From Bacillota bacterium (GTDB lineage: Bacteria > Bacillota > Clostridia > Lachnospirales > Anaerotignaceae), in contig JAETUG010000001.1 of the NCBI GenBank assembly GCA_021768705.1, positions 62,001-126,000 of the forward strand: DNA of 64,000 nucleotides, in the 5' to 3' direction. The notes below the pieces were generated by a model, which was given only the letters and a program-made list of their open reading frames with translations, ran no database searches and was not told where the DNA came from. Below are positions 24,266 to 33,350 of this stretch, piece after piece. Position numbers and translations under genes: made by a program. Each line of letters starts with the position of its first letter. Position 1 is the first letter of the stretch.

Positions 24266-25177
24266 TCAAAACCATTTTTTCTTTTTGAAAATAGCAATGA
24301 CCGCCAGAATACAAACCACAGAAATCAGCGTAACAAAGAGATAACCATACTTCCAGTCATATTCCGGCATATCGAAATTCATGCCATACCAGCCTACGAT
24401 CAGGGTCAGGGGCAGAAAGATGGTGGTCACAACCGTAAAAATTTTCATAGTGGTATTCAGGCTGATATCTACCTCTGCTTCATAGCTTTCCCTTACCTGG
24501 GTCACATATTCCCGCAGATTCAGTACATTCTGGAAGCGGCGTTCCGTCCTTCTATAGAGCATTTTGAAGGAACGGAGGGTCTTTCCGTCAAAAATGCCAT
24601 TCTCGTTCTCTACCAGAATATCCAATACATTCAAAAACTGTTCATAATATTTCTTCAAAACCATGAGCCGTTTTCGCAGACTAATGATCTCCGAAACACA
24701 GTCCCGCTTTCCTGTAGCGATCAATGCCTGTTCCAGGTCCATAATTTCTTTTTCGATCCCGTCAAAGGCAATATCATCTTCCTTTGTCTGCATTTCAAAA
24801 AACAAATAGATCACACGATGCAAAGTCACACGTTCGCCCAGGGTTTCCATACAATTTTCCAAAAGGGAGATCACCTCTTCTATCTTGGAGGTAAAGAGAA
24901 AAGCCTTCCCCTTTTCCAAATATAGGATGACGCTTCCCCTGCTCAAAAGAATATTCTGGAAATCCAGCATTTCCAGGCTCACGCAGTCAAAATTTTCAAA
25001 GGAATCATATCTGGCATAGCTGAACCGTCGGGCATCCTCCAATATTTCCGGTGCGATTCCCCATTTTTTCCCGCAGGAAAGCATATCCTCATAGGGGAAA
25101 ATTCCAAGCACTCCTTCTTCCTGCCCTGATGCTTCTGACTTCTTTTGCCAGACGCCGTTCCTAATGATATAATACAT
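24266..25177 (-). CDS. corA: CorA-family magnesium transporter
   Basis: The 303-residue protein has the CorA layout: a large soluble N-terminal domain, a long stalk helix (about residues 200-245), and two C-terminal membrane helices joined by the YGMNF signature that forms the Mg2+ selectivity site. The C-terminus is the usual basic run (FKKKKWF). An AAGGGAG site precedes the start. It follows the UPF0145 gene after a terminator. Transport of Mg2+, Co2+ or Ni2+ is possible, and some family members with GMN move zinc. Confidence 0.9.
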   Translation of the reverse strand: MYYIIRNGVWQKKSEASGQEEGVLGIFPYEDMLSCGKKWGIAPEILEDARRFSYARYDSFENFDCVSLEMLDFQNILLSRGSVILYLEKGKAFLFTSKIEEVISLLENCMETLGERVTLHRVIYLFFEMQTKEDDIAFDGIEKEIMDLEQALIATGKRDCVSEIISLRKRLMVLKKYYEQFLNVLDILVENENGIFDGKTLRSFKMLYRRTERRFQNVLNLREYVTQVRESYEAEVDISLNTTMKIFTVVTTIFLPLTLIVGWYGMNFDMPEYDWKYGYLFVTLISVVCILAVIAIFKKKKWF

Positions 25178-25210
25178 GGTTCTGTCTCCCTTTTCTTGTC
25201 TGCCATAAAG

Positions 25211-25233
25211 AAAAGCGGCGGTTCCCCGCCACC
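25211..25233 (-). terminator. Terminator after UPF0145 gene
   Basis: Stem GGTGGCGG/CCGCCGC with a GGAA loop is followed by TTTTCTTT on the minus strand, ending the DUF1538-PII-UPF0145 operon. Confidence 0.7.
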
Positions 25234-25240
25234 TGCTATC

Positions 25241-25552
25241 TTATTTAAATTTCACTGCTGTACCATAGATCATGACTTCTGCCGCCCCTGCCATGATCGC
25301 ACTGGTAGAATAGCGGATATTTACCACAGCGTCCGCTCCCATCTTTTCTGCTTCTTCGATCAATCGCTGCATGGCGATCTTTCTGGCTTCCTCCATCATT
25401 TCCGTATAAGCCTTCAGTTCTCCGCCGACAATGGATTTCAAGCCTGCGCCCAGATCCCGACCAATGTTTTTGGACTGGATTGTAGAGCCATTTACTAATC
25501 CCAGCATTTCCAATTCTTTCCCCGCAACATAATCTGTATTCACTAAAATCAT
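25241..25552 (-). CDS. UPF0145 / YbjQ-like protein
   Basis: This 103-residue protein matches the UPF0145 (YbjQ) family by VNTDYVAGKELEMLGLVNGSTI, broken after a few residues in other members, and by GADAVVNIRYSTSAIMAGAAEVMIYGTAV. These form homopentamers in solved structures; the function is unknown and the label heavy-metal-binding is by similarity only. I chose the ATG at 25552, nine bases after an AAAGG. A start at 25606 would lie within the preceding PII-like gene. It is the last gene of an operon with DUF1538 and PII-like genes. Confidence 0.85.
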   Translation of the reverse strand: MILVNTDYVAGKELEMLGLVNGSTIQSKNIGRDLGAGLKSIVGGELKAYTEMMEEARKIAMQRLIEEAEKMGADAVVNIRYSTSAIMAGAAEVMIYGTAVKFK

Positions 25553-25612
25553 ACAAATCATCCTTTCGTTTTTCTTCATCATAGTCCAAAACCGTGGTTC
25601 TGTCAATTTTCT

Positions 25613-26296
25613 TTAGCCCAGTCGCACCATATCTTCGATCGCCAGAGAACAAACTGTCCCTCTCGCTTCGGTTTTCAGACCATGCTGGCTGTTGATTGCT
25701 TCCATAATGTCCTTCCGCTTGCCGGAAGGAGACACGATGGCAATGATCTCTTTTTCTTGCTGTACCGTAATGCCATAGAATTCCTCTGTGCTTTCACTGC
25801 CTGCCCAACGGGCACGGATGATGGTGCCGCCACAGGCGCCCGCCTTTCTGGCGGTATGCATCACTTCCTCTGTGAAGCCCTGATTGACTGTCACAAGAAT
25901 CATGCTGTTTTCCATTCCTTCTTCCATCATGATATCCTCCCTTCCCTGCGCTTCCCGAACGGGCATCAAGATCGCCAATGCCAAAACATGAGACATCGCT
26001 GTGATCTTCATATCAAATACGATGCCCTTGGAACGGGCACTGCCTCTCAGTTCATGATTCAGATCCCGCATCAGCTGATTCACCAGTGTGGCCTTGCCAA
26101 TGCTGAATACCACATCCTTCTCCAAACTATCCAGCCCCAAAAGATCCATGATCTCCGAGGTTGCCGTCCCCTTTCCTGCACACTGCAGATGATGGGTGAC
26201 CTTCTGTCCATTGAATAGCTCGATCATATTTCTGCCCTGCCCCCGTTCCACGATGGAAACAATAAGCTTCATAGGTTCCATTGATAAAGTTTTCAT
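25613..26296 (-). CDS. PII-like regulatory protein, two-domain
   Basis: At 227 residues this protein is twice the size of a classic PII. The first half begins MKLIVSIVERGQG after a short lead, with GKGTATSEIMDLLGLD as its T-loop-like part. The second half has MILVTVNQGFTEEVMHTARKAGACGGTIIRARWAG, split here, and ends KEIIAIVSPSGKR, a strong match to the PII core. PII proteins sense 2-oxoglutarate, ATP or ADP, or related ligands and control transporters and enzymes. It starts 14 bp after the stop of the DUF1538 membrane protein, so that protein is its likely partner. A GAGGTGA site precedes the start. Confidence 0.8.
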   Translation of the reverse strand: MKTLSMEPMKLIVSIVERGQGRNMIELFNGQKVTHHLQCAGKGTATSEIMDLLGLDSLEKDVVFSIGKATLVNQLMRDLNHELRGSARSKGIVFDMKITAMSHVLALAILMPVREAQGREDIMMEEGMENSMILVTVNQGFTEEVMHTARKAGACGGTIIRARWAGSESTEEFYGITVQQEKEIIAIVSPSGKRKDIMEAINSQHGLKTEARGTVCSLAIEDMVRLG

Positions 26297-26310
26297 CTCG
26301 TCACCTCATC

Positions 26311-27831
26311 TCAGTCAAAATACAAAATATCATCTTCCAGTTGCGTAAGCTGCACTGCAATATAACGCTGTTTTGCTTTTTCCTTCATCTGCGTCAGCAG
26401 CCCCATCAGCTGAATGGTGATCAAAGGCGTCAACGCTACCATGGCAACAATACCAAAGGCATCTGTCATAATATTGCCACCTGCAGCTTCACAAGCCCCC
26501 ATGGCAAAAGGAAGTAAAAAGGTTGCCGTCATGGGACCGGATGACACGCCGCCGCTGTCAAAGGCGATACCGGTAAAAATAGGCGATACATGGCGGGTCA
26601 GAAGCAGCGCAAAGGCATACCCTGGAATCAGGAACCATAAAATAGAAGTTCCGGTCAAGATACGCAGCATGGCAATGCCGACAGAAACACAAACACCGAT
26701 GGACATGGCACTCTGCATCATTTTCGCAGTCACAAACCCATTTGAAATCTCTTCTACCTGCTTTGTCAAAACGTGTACGGCAGGCTCTGCCGCAACGATG
26801 AAATAGCCGATGACCATACCAATGGGAATCAACAGCCAAGAATGGTTGCTTTCCGCAATGCCTGCGCCGATGATCTGACCGATCGGCATAAAGCCAACAT
26901 TCACACCGCAAAGAAACAAACTCAGCCCAAAATATACAAAGGCAAAGCCTGTGGCGATCCGCATCAGCTGGTGATGCTTATATCGTTTATAGAGCAGCTG
27001 AAAGGCAATGAACACCAAGATAATAGGAACCAGTGCCATTGCTACTTCACGCAAATATTCCGGAAAAGCATGGGCGAACAAAATTGCCGCATCCTTTGTC
27101 GTTTCCACCACAGGGATCTCTGTTGGGGAATACAATGCAGAATCAGGCTCATAGAAGACTCCCAGCAGCAGAACTGCCAGAATCGGCCCAATACTGCAGA
27201 GGGAGATCAGACCAAAGCTGTCCTCCCGTGAGTTTTTATCGCTTCGCAAAGTCGCCATACCAATGCCGAGAGCCATGATAAATGGAACTGTTACCGAGCC
27301 TGTCGTAACGCCGCCGCTATCAAAGGAGACCGGCACAAAGGAATCCGGAGCAAGGATCGCCAATCCAAATATGAGGGCATAGAAAAATACCAACATTTTC
27401 GCCAAAGGGATGTGAAAAAAGATACGGATCTGAGCGACCATCAGAAAGAACCCTACACCGGCTGCCACAGCCAGAATCAAAACTATATTGGGGATAGCCG
27501 GTACCTGTTCCGCCAACACCTGTAAATCAGGCTCCACAATCGTAATCAGCATCCCTAAAACAAAGCAGACTGCCAAAGGACCGATGATGTTTTTGGCTCG
27601 GCTCATCTCCACACCAATGCCCTCCCCCATAGACATCATGGACATATCCGCCCCCAAGGTAAAAAAGCCCATCCCCAGTATCAACATCATCGCACCAAAT
27701 AAAAACAGCACCAATGCACCGGAAGAAAGAGGCATCAGCGTCACACTGAGCAATAACACAATAGCTGTCAGCGGAAGAACAGATGCCAATGATTCAAATA
27801 TTTTTTCTTTTAATTTTAAATTATGCAGCAA
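26311..27831 (-). CDS. DUF1538 integral membrane protein
   Basis: This 506-residue protein has about 14 predicted helices in two homologous halves. Each half carries the signature FDSGGV(T/S)(T/S)G: VSFDSGGVTTGSVTVPF near residue 160 and IAFDSGGVSSGPMTATF near residue 430. The repeat of an acidic and glycine-rich re-entrant-like motif is suggestive of an ion or solute transporter with inverted or direct repeats; the substrate is not known. The start is a TTG, five bases after GGGGGAG, since no ATG is available. The gene has its own promoter and leads an operon with a PII-like and a UPF0145 gene. Confidence 0.8.
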   Translation of the reverse strand: MLHNLKLKEKIFESLASVLPLTAIVLLLSVTLMPLSSGALVLFLFGAMMLILGMGFFTLGADMSMMSMGEGIGVEMSRAKNIIGPLAVCFVLGMLITIVEPDLQVLAEQVPAIPNIVLILAVAAGVGFFLMVAQIRIFFHIPLAKMLVFFYALIFGLAILAPDSFVPVSFDSGGVTTGSVTVPFIMALGIGMATLRSDKNSREDSFGLISLCSIGPILAVLLLGVFYEPDSALYSPTEIPVVETTKDAAILFAHAFPEYLREVAMALVPIILVFIAFQLLYKRYKHHQLMRIATGFAFVYFGLSLFLCGVNVGFMPIGQIIGAGIAESNHSWLLIPIGMVIGYFIVAAEPAVHVLTKQVEEISNGFVTAKMMQSAMSIGVCVSVGIAMLRILTGTSILWFLIPGYAFALLLTRHVSPIFTGIAFDSGGVSSGPMTATFLLPFAMGACEAAGGNIMTDAFGIVAMVALTPLITIQLMGLLTQMKEKAKQRYIAVQLTQLEDDILYFD

Positions 27832-27942
27832 ATTCTCTCCCCCTTTTGCAAATCTGACTAAATTTATCCAAATATCTCCGTTTTAGCCCAAATCAATAAT
27901 TTTTACAATCAAATTCACCTAATTTTACTAGGTTTTTGTTTT

Positions 27943-27971
27943 ATTCTAGCATTTGGTAAAAATCAAGTCAA
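27943..27971 (-). promoter_or_regulatory. Promoter of DUF1538-PII operon
   Basis: TTGACT (27966-27971) and TAGAAT (27943-27948) with a 17-bp spacer on the minus strand. Confidence 0.65.
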
Positions 27972-28083
27972 TGTATGTTAAGACTTCTTAACAAAAATTT
28001 TTCATTTACTGCACTTTTGTTCATTCTATGTTCATATTCTTGTTTGGAAAAGCATACAGCTATGCAAAACTCTTCTAAATAAA

Positions 28084-28175
28084 AAGCACGGTACATAGGC
28101 AGACTCCGTTTCAGAAAACATCATTTTTAAAATATATTGATCTCTGAAACGAAACGCCACTGTACCGCGCCGAAT
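28084..28175 (-). terminator. Long hairpin terminator of trpS operon
   Basis: The outer arms CGGTACA and TGTACCG and inner arms CGTTTCAGA and TCTGAAACG give a long imperfect stem with a large AT-rich loop. On the minus strand it is followed by GCTTTTTATTT. It is unusually long for a terminator. Confidence 0.7.
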
Positions 28176-28199
28176 CCTTCTATTTCTTTTATTTCCTTC

Positions 28200-29207
28200 T
28201 TATCTCACACGGGGAGGAAAGCCCACTTTTTTCTGCACCTTTGTCAGAGTTCTGTCTGCCAGACGGCTTGCTTTTTCTGCACCGTTTTTGATGATAGCAT
28301 CCAGATAGTCTTTATTTGCTTCCAGTTCCTTCACACGTTTCTGCACAGGTTCCAGATCCGCAACAACAGCCTCCCCTACGGCTGTTTTGAATGTGCCATA
28401 GCCCATACCGGCAAATTCTTTTTCTGCTTCCGGAATTGTCTTGCCTGTTACAGCACAGTAAATACTCAGCAGATTGGATATACCGGGTTTGTCTTCGCTG
28501 AAACGGATCTCGTTATCGGAGTCTGTCATGGCACGTTTCATCTTATTCATGATAACCTTGGGGTCATCCATCAATGTGATGATGTTGTTCTGGTTTTCAT
28601 CAGATTTGGACATTTTCTTTGTAGGATCCTGCAGAGCCATAACACGAGCCCCTACCTTGCCAATATATGCTTCAGGGACTTTAAACACATCCCCGTATAT
28701 GCCGTTGAAACGGTTGGCAATATCTCTGGTCAGTTCCAGATGCTGTCTCTGGTCCTCCCCAACGGGGACCAAATCTGTCTGATACAGCAGGATATCTGCT
28801 GCCATCAAGGTAGGATAGGTGAACAGACCGGCGTTGATATTATCTGCGTGCTTCGCACATTTATCCTTGAACTGTGTCATTCTGTTCAGTTCGCCCATGT
28901 ATGTGTAGCAGTTCAGAATCCAGCCCAGTTCTGCATGCTGAGGCACATGAGACTGATAATACATAATATTCTTTTCGGGATCCAAACCTACCGCCAGATA
29001 CTGTACCAACAGATCCTTTGCCTGTTTCCGCAGCTTCACAGGGTCCTGACGAACTGTGATTGCGTGCATATCCACAATGCAATACAGACAGTCATATTCA
29101 TCCTGCAGCTTTGTCCAGTTTTTCAGCGCACCCAGATAGTTGCCCAGTGTGATGACACCGGAGGGCTGCATACCGCTGAAAATACGTTTTTTCTGTTCTT
29201 CTGCCAT
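28200..29207 (-). CDS. trpS: Tryptophanyl-tRNA synthetase
   Basis: TrpS charges tRNA(Trp). The class I motifs are present: [17 protein letters not shown] in the HIGH position near the N-terminus and KKMSKSDEN as KMSKS around residue 195. The blocks [12 protein letters not shown] and [15 protein letters not shown] are also typical. The length of 335 residues is normal. I chose the ATG at 29207, eight bases after AAAGGAG; an in-frame GTG at 29216 touches that site. It is the last gene of an operon with pspC, radC, DUF402 and a monooxygenase-like gene, and has no T-box of its own. Confidence 0.97.
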   Translation of the reverse strand: MAEEQKKRIFSGMQPSGVITLGNYLGALKNWTKLQDEYDCLYCIVDMHAITVRQDPVKLRKQAKDLLVQYLAVGLDPEKNIMYYQSHVPQHAELGWILNCYTYMGELNRMTQFKDKCAKHADNINAGLFTYPTLMAADILLYQTDLVPVGEDQRQHLELTRDIANRFNGIYGDVFKVPEAYIGKVGARVMALQDPTKKMSKSDENQNNIITLMDDPKVIMNKMKRAMTDSDNEIRFSEDKPGISNLLSIYCAVTGKTIPEAEKEFAGMGYGTFKTAVGEAVVADLEPVQKRVKELEANKDYLDAIIKNGAEKASRLADRTLTKVQKKVGFPPRVR

Positions 29208-29239
29208 GTTTAACACTCCTTTATTCTATCTCTTTTCGT

Positions 29240-29461
29240 TCAATTTTTTTCTTCAAAATCCACATCGATGCAGCCGGGATCTTCCGGAACGATCAACACA
29301 CAGGCTACATAAGCCACAATGCCGATGAACAGATTCAACAATGTGCCCAAAACCCAGATCAAACGAACGATCGTCGCATCAATACCAAAATATTCCGCAA
29401 TACCGGCACATACACCGGAAATTTTCACATTATCTTTCGAACGATATAATTTTTTATTCAT
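29240..29461 (-). CDS. PspC domain protein
   Basis: The 73-residue protein begins MNKKLYRSKDNVKISGVCAGIAEYFGID, split in family alignments, with the GVCAGIAEYF motif of PspC and one hydrophobic segment of about 28 residues. The end is acidic. PspC proteins in enterobacteria sense membrane stress; small stand-alone forms in Bacillota are poorly studied. Its start overlaps the radC stop by four bases (ATGA), and trpS follows after 32 bp. Confidence 0.88.
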   Translation of the reverse strand: MNKKLYRSKDNVKISGVCAGIAEYFGIDATIVRLIWVLGTLLNLFIGIVAYVACVLIVPEDPGCIDVDFEEKN

Positions 29462-30159
29462 AAAATCTCCTCCTTATTTTTTAACATACCATCCCTGAAG
29501 AAACTATAATATTCCCCTTCTCCAACAATAATATGGTCTACGACTTCAATATCAAGTGGTTCCAGCATCGATTTCAATTGTGTTGTCAAATGAACATCCG
29601 CATTGGATGGTTTCACCGAGCCACGGGGATGATTATGGCAAAGCACAACACCCATTGCATAATATCGCAATGCTTTTTCCAATACGGCTCTTGGCTGCAC
29701 ATACACCTGCCCAACTGTACCTTCTGCAATTTTCGCTGTATGGATGACCTGTCTTTTGCTGTCCAAACAAATCACATAAAACCGCTCTGTCACACAGTAT
29801 GCCAACAGTGCTGTACAATACTCCGCAGCACGGGGAATGGAGGTCAAAGCCGGTTTCTGTTCCAGCTTCTCTTTTTCATATCTCCGAAACAGTTCGTGAA
29901 TCATAGAAAGAAAAATCGCACTTTTTTCTCCTACGCCCGCAGTTTTTTGAATCTCATAGGGGTCTGATTCGATCAAATTGGAAAAGGAACCAAATTCATC
30001 CAGCAACCGATGGGCAATTTCGTTGGTATTCCCTCTGGGGATTACGCCATACAATAGCATTTCCAGCAATTCATGATCTGCAAAACCATCTGGACCTGCC
30101 AGCAAAAAGCGTTCCCTCATTCGATCTCTATGTCCATCATGTACATTACTGCCCATCAT
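29458..30159 (-). CDS. radC: RadC family protein (JAB/MPN domain)
   Basis: The 233-residue protein has an N-terminal helix-hairpin-helix region (KTAGVGEKSAIFL) and a C-terminal JAB/MPN domain with the metal motif HNHPRGSVKPSNAD, preceded by the Glu in KIAEGTVGQV. These residues suggest a working metalloprotease or nuclease-like site, but the true role of RadC remains unsettled; a DNA repair role is doubtful. The start codon region has two adjacent Met codons. It overlaps the upstream DUF402 gene by 14 bp and the pspC gene by 4 bp, so translation is probably coupled. Confidence 0.93.
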   Translation of the reverse strand: MMGSNVHDGHRDRMRERFLLAGPDGFADHELLEMLLYGVIPRGNTNEIAHRLLDEFGSFSNLIESDPYEIQKTAGVGEKSAIFLSMIHELFRRYEKEKLEQKPALTSIPRAAEYCTALLAYCVTERFYVICLDSKRQVIHTAKIAEGTVGQVYVQPRAVLEKALRYYAMGVVLCHNHPRGSVKPSNADVHLTTQLKSMLEPLDIEVVDHIIVGEGEYYSFFRDGMLKNKEEIL

Positions 30160-30637
30160 CTACACCCTCTGCTTCAATATAGCGCAGCAAATTCGGCAAA
30201 CCGCCGCCATAGATCACTTCCAGAAGCCCGTCCAGTCTGCGTAAAGCCAGCTTCACTTCTGCCTCTGTGATAATGCCCTCTTCCAGCGCATCGGCGATCT
30301 CCGCCAAATCTACCACCTGGACTACACCATCAGGATAAATGATGACATCTGCCAGCAGGTCTGTAAAGATATAGGAGTTTTCTGCTGCATCATATGCTGT
30401 ATCTATAATATCACAATAATAATAAACAAGTCTGTCATTTTTGTTTAAGAATTTACTAATTTTCCATCCCTTTTCCAAATAGTAGCAGGATACACCATGG
30501 CTGAACTTTGCCTTGGGATGGAGTACATTCCATTTTGTCACCATCACGGTATCCTCCTGATGGATGATGATATCGTCTTTCAAATACACGATCTCATTCG
30601 GCATAAATCTCTTTCTGTAAAGCTTCGGCAGTGTCAT
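30146..30637 (-). CDS. DUF402 family protein (nucleoside phosphatase-like)
   Basis: This 163-residue protein has the DUF402 barrel with the acidic metal-binding set seen as YYYCDIIDTAYD, FTDLLADVIIYPDG and VVDLAEIADALEEG. Characterised relatives such as FomD and Ntdp hydrolyse nucleoside di- and triphosphates or cytidylyl groups with a metal ion, so a phosphatase or hydrolase role is plausible. The substrate cannot be assigned. It lies between a monooxygenase-like gene and radC in a tight operon. Confidence 0.82.
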   Translation of the reverse strand: MTLPKLYRKRFMPNEIVYLKDDIIIHQEDTVMVTKWNVLHPKAKFSHGVSCYYLEKGWKISKFLNKNDRLVYYYCDIIDTAYDAAENSYIFTDLLADVIIYPDGVVQVVDLAEIADALEEGIITEAEVKLALRRLDGLLEVIYGGGLPNLLRYIEAEGVDDGQ

Positions 30638-30661
30638 GATACCACTCTTTCTCTCTTCCCC

Positions 30662-30952
30662 TTAAAAATCAATGGTTACACATTTGGATAATTCGGAAGG
30701 CTTTGTGCGAAGTGCCCCCAACATCGGAACATAAGTCTGAAAATACGCACTTGCTCTATGGGCTTCCAAAGCTGCTTCGTCCTTATATTTTTCAATAAAA
30801 TAAAAAACCGTGTCGTCTGATTCATCTTTCACCAAATCGTAGGAAATGCAGCCTTCTTCTTTTCTGGTTTCCTCTACCATTTTTCCGGCAATGCGGACAA
30901 ATTCCCCCTGTTTTCCTTCCTGCAATATATTTTTTGCTATCAATATAACCAC
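30662..30952 (-). CDS. ABM-domain protein (antibiotic biosynthesis monooxygenase-like)
   Basis: The 96-residue protein has the ferredoxin-like ABM fold with KQGEFVRIAGKMVEETRKEEGCISYDL, broken up across strands, and the FIEKYKDEAALEAHRAS block near the end. Such proteins are often dimeric YgiN/HsaE-like monooxygenases or haem-handling proteins; function here is unknown. The start is a GTG (30952), seven bases after AAGGAGG; no suitable ATG exists. It is the first gene of the operon leading to trpS. Confidence 0.85.
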   Translation of the reverse strand: MVILIAKNILQEGKQGEFVRIAGKMVEETRKEEGCISYDLVKDESDDTVFYFIEKYKDEAALEAHRASAYFQTYVPMLGALRTKPSELSKCVTIDF

Positions 30953-30982
30953 GCATCTTCCTCCTTTGTATGACTTATTCTT

Positions 30983-31011
30983 ATTATAAAGAAATATGCA
31001 GGAAAAAACAA
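30983..31011 (-). promoter_or_regulatory. Promoter of the ABM-DUF402-radC-pspC-trpS operon
   Basis: TTGTTT (31006-31011) and TATAAT (30983-30988) with a 17-bp spacer, directly after the sstT terminator. Confidence 0.65.
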
Positions 31012-31013
31012 CC

Positions 31014-31045
31014 ATAAAAGAAACCCCTGTCTAAAAAGACAGGGG
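31014..31045 (-). terminator. Terminator of sdaAB-sdaAA-sstT operon
   Basis: A perfect 8-bp stem (cccctgtc/gacagggg) with a TTTTTA loop is followed by TTTCTTTTA on the minus strand. Confidence 0.8.
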
Positions 31046-31115
31046 GCTTTCGTACCAACCGTAATATTTTATGGATTTATGTATGTTGTTTTGTTACTAA
31101 AGTTTTGTGAAGAAA

Positions 31116-32354
31116 TTATTTCTTTCTCCAAGCCATGATATCTTTGCCTTCAGCTTTCATATTATGGAATTCAGCAGCTGCTGTGAACAGAGCGTCTGTA
31201 GAAGAGTTCAGACCTGTTTCGCAAGAGTCCTGAATTACACCGATGATGAAACCAACACCTACAACCTGCATTGCAACGTCGTTGGGGATACCAAACAGAG
31301 AGCAAGCCAGAGGGATCAGCAGCAGGGAACCACCAGCTACACCGGAAGCACCGCAAGCGGAGATTGCTGCTACGAAGGACAGCAGAATCTTCATTGCCAG
31401 AGGAACTTCCATACCCAGTGTGTTTACACAAGCCAGAGTCATAACTGTGATTGTGATCGCAGCACCACCCATGTTGATTGTAGCACCCAGAGGGATGGAG
31501 ATGGAGTAGTTGTCTTCGTCCAGACCCAAGGATTCACACAGTGTCATGTTTACAGGGATATTCGCTGCGGAAGATCTTGTAAAGAAAGCTGTGATAAAGG
31601 ATTCTTTCAGACATTTGCCTACCAGAGGATAGGGATTTGCTTTGATCTGTGTCCATACAATGATGGGGTTCAGGATCAGAGCTACGAATGCCATACAGCC
31701 AACCAGAACTGCCAGAACTTTACCATATTCTGTGAAGATGCCCAGACCATTTTCGGATACTGTGGAGAATACCAGACCCAGGATACCGAAAGGAGCGCAG
31801 GAGATTACAGATCTAACTGCAAATGTAACTGCTTCAGAGAAATCGTTCAGTGCTTTCTTTGTTGTATCGCCAGCTTTTTTCAGAGCCAGACCAAAGATAA
31901 CTGCCCAGAACAGAATACCCAGGTAGTTAGCGTTTACCATGGAGCCAATGGGGTTAGAAACGATGTTCTGCAGCAGAGTAGCGAATACTTCACCAACGGA
32001 GCCTGCAGCTGTGTAGCCTTCTGTAGAAGCACCACTGCCCAGAGGCAGTATGATGGGAATGAAGTGGCAAGCCAAAACTGCAACTACAGCAGCTGCGAAT
32101 GTACCAACCAGGTACAGCACAACTACACGACCCATTGTTTTACCGCCGCCTTCCTGACCACAAGCCAGAGCAGCCATTACCAGGAAGAATACCAGGATGG
32201 GAGCGATTGCTTTCAGAGCGCCTACGAACAGTGTGCCCAGGATACCGATTACAGTTACCTGAGGAACAGCCAGACCCAGGATTGCACCAATGATCAGGCC
32301 ACAAATGATTCTTTTTACTAAGGAAATGCTATTCCATTTCTGAATAATATTCAT
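31116..32354 (-). CDS. sstT: Serine/threonine:Na+ symporter SstT
   Basis: The 412-residue protein is a dicarboxylate/amino-acid:cation symporter of the SstT branch, which imports L-serine and L-threonine with sodium. Family signatures are [14 protein letters not shown], the serine-rich re-entrant HP1 motif, and [12 protein letters not shown], the conserved TM7 motif, followed by [19 protein letters not shown]. About eight membrane helices are visible. An AGGAGAAGG site precedes the start. It lies right after sdaAB and sdaAA, which deaminate L-serine, so the operon imports and consumes serine. Confidence 0.94.
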   Translation of the reverse strand: MNIIQKWNSISLVKRIICGLIIGAILGLAVPQVTVIGILGTLFVGALKAIAPILVFFLVMAALACGQEGGGKTMGRVVVLYLVGTFAAAVVAVLACHFIPIILPLGSGASTEGYTAAGSVGEVFATLLQNIVSNPIGSMVNANYLGILFWAVIFGLALKKAGDTTKKALNDFSEAVTFAVRSVISCAPFGILGLVFSTVSENGLGIFTEYGKVLAVLVGCMAFVALILNPIIVWTQIKANPYPLVGKCLKESFITAFFTRSSAANIPVNMTLCESLGLDEDNYSISIPLGATINMGGAAITITVMTLACVNTLGMEVPLAMKILLSFVAAISACGASGVAGGSLLLIPLACSLFGIPNDVAMQVVGVGFIIGVIQDSCETGLNSSTDALFTAAAEFHNMKAEGKDIMAWRKK

Positions 32355-32452
32355 TTTTACCTTCTCCTATTAAATTGTACTTTACTTATGATTGCTGTTT
32401 CTACGGTTGTACGAAAAAATAATATGAAAAGTATTACTGGTTTGCAAATTGA

Positions 32453-33331
32453 TTAGCAACAACCAAATACTTTTTCGCACAGTTTTTTGCCTGTAGGTGT
32501 GCAAGCCAGGCCGCCTTCTGCTGTTTCCTTCAGAGCAGGAGACATAGCATCGCCGACTTTCTTCATGGCAACAATAACTTCATCTGCAGGGATATGGCTT
32601 TCAATACCTGCCAAAGCCAGTTCTGCCGCAACCATAGCGTTGCCTACGCCGCCGGCATTTCTTTTGATGCAGGGAATCTCAACCAGACCTGCAACAGGGT
32701 CACACACCAGACCCAGAATATTTTTCAGTGCGATCGCACAAGCGTGTTCACACTGCTTGGGAGTACCACCGCACAGTTCAACCATTGCCGCTGCTGCCAT
32801 TGCGCTTGCTGCGCCGCATTCAGCCTGACAACCACCAGCCGCACCGGCTACGCTCGCATTTGTTGCGATCACGATACCCACTGCAGACGCTGTGAACAGT
32901 GCCATTACCAAATCCTTATCAGGAATATTTCTTTCTTCTGCCAAAGTCAGCAGCGCAGAAGGAAGGATACCGCAGCTGCCCGCTGTAGGGGATGCTACGA
33001 TTCTACCCATGCAGGCATTTGTCTGAGAAACCGCAAGGGCTTTCACCATTGCTTTTCCAAAGAAAGGTCCACAAATATTTCTGCCGTTTTTCACCGCTTC
33101 ATTCATTTTGAAAGCGTCGCCGCCTGTCAGACCGCTGGCAGAGCGTTTTACAGGATCCAGACCATCCTCAACAGATTCTTTCATAACCTGCAGAGTTTGT
33201 TCCATTTTTTTAAACAATTCTTCTTCAGTCTTTTCAGCGATGGCTGCCTGATCTTTCAGAACGTAAGCGGACAAAGTCATATTTTCCGCCTCTGCTGCTG
33301 CAACCAATTCTGCCAAAGAGTCGTATTTCAT
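32453..33331 (-). CDS. sdaAA: L-serine ammonia-lyase, iron-sulfur-dependent, alpha subunit
   Basis: With the beta subunit this enzyme converts L-serine to pyruvate and ammonia using an oxygen-sensitive [4Fe-4S] cluster. The 292 residues show SPTAGSCGILPS, GAAGGCQAECGAASAMAAAA and CDPVAGLVEIPC, which supply the cluster Cys and substrate site. The C-terminus ends GCC as in many clostridial forms, in which the C-terminal Cys can occupy the active site. The gene lies 19 bp after sdaAB, the usual order in Bacillota. An AAGGAGAGG site is present. Confidence 0.96.
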   Translation of the reverse strand: MKYDSLAELVAAAEAENMTLSAYVLKDQAAIAEKTEEELFKKMEQTLQVMKESVEDGLDPVKRSASGLTGGDAFKMNEAVKNGRNICGPFFGKAMVKALAVSQTNACMGRIVASPTAGSCGILPSALLTLAEERNIPDKDLVMALFTASAVGIVIATNASVAGAAGGCQAECGAASAMAAAAMVELCGGTPKQCEHACAIALKNILGLVCDPVAGLVEIPCIKRNAGGVGNAMVAAELALAGIESHIPADEVIVAMKKVGDAMSPALKETAEGGLACTPTGKKLCEKVFGCC

Positions 33332-33350
33332 CTTTTTCCACCTCTCCTTC

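Larger units (their letters stand above)
27832..28199. other. Intergenic region between DUF1538 gene and trpS
   Basis: This 368-bp gap has no gene. Its left part is the about 105-bp leader and the promoter of the DUF1538 gene. Its right part is the long trpS terminator hairpin at 28084-28175, which includes one copy of a 17-base sequence that recurs at 59375. The middle is AT-rich and featureless to me. Confidence 0.6.

Noticed and set aside
31107-32321. 404-residue plus-strand open frame over sstT
   Set aside because: It is a shadow of sstT; the composition is Cys- and Gln-rich and there is no ribosome binding site.
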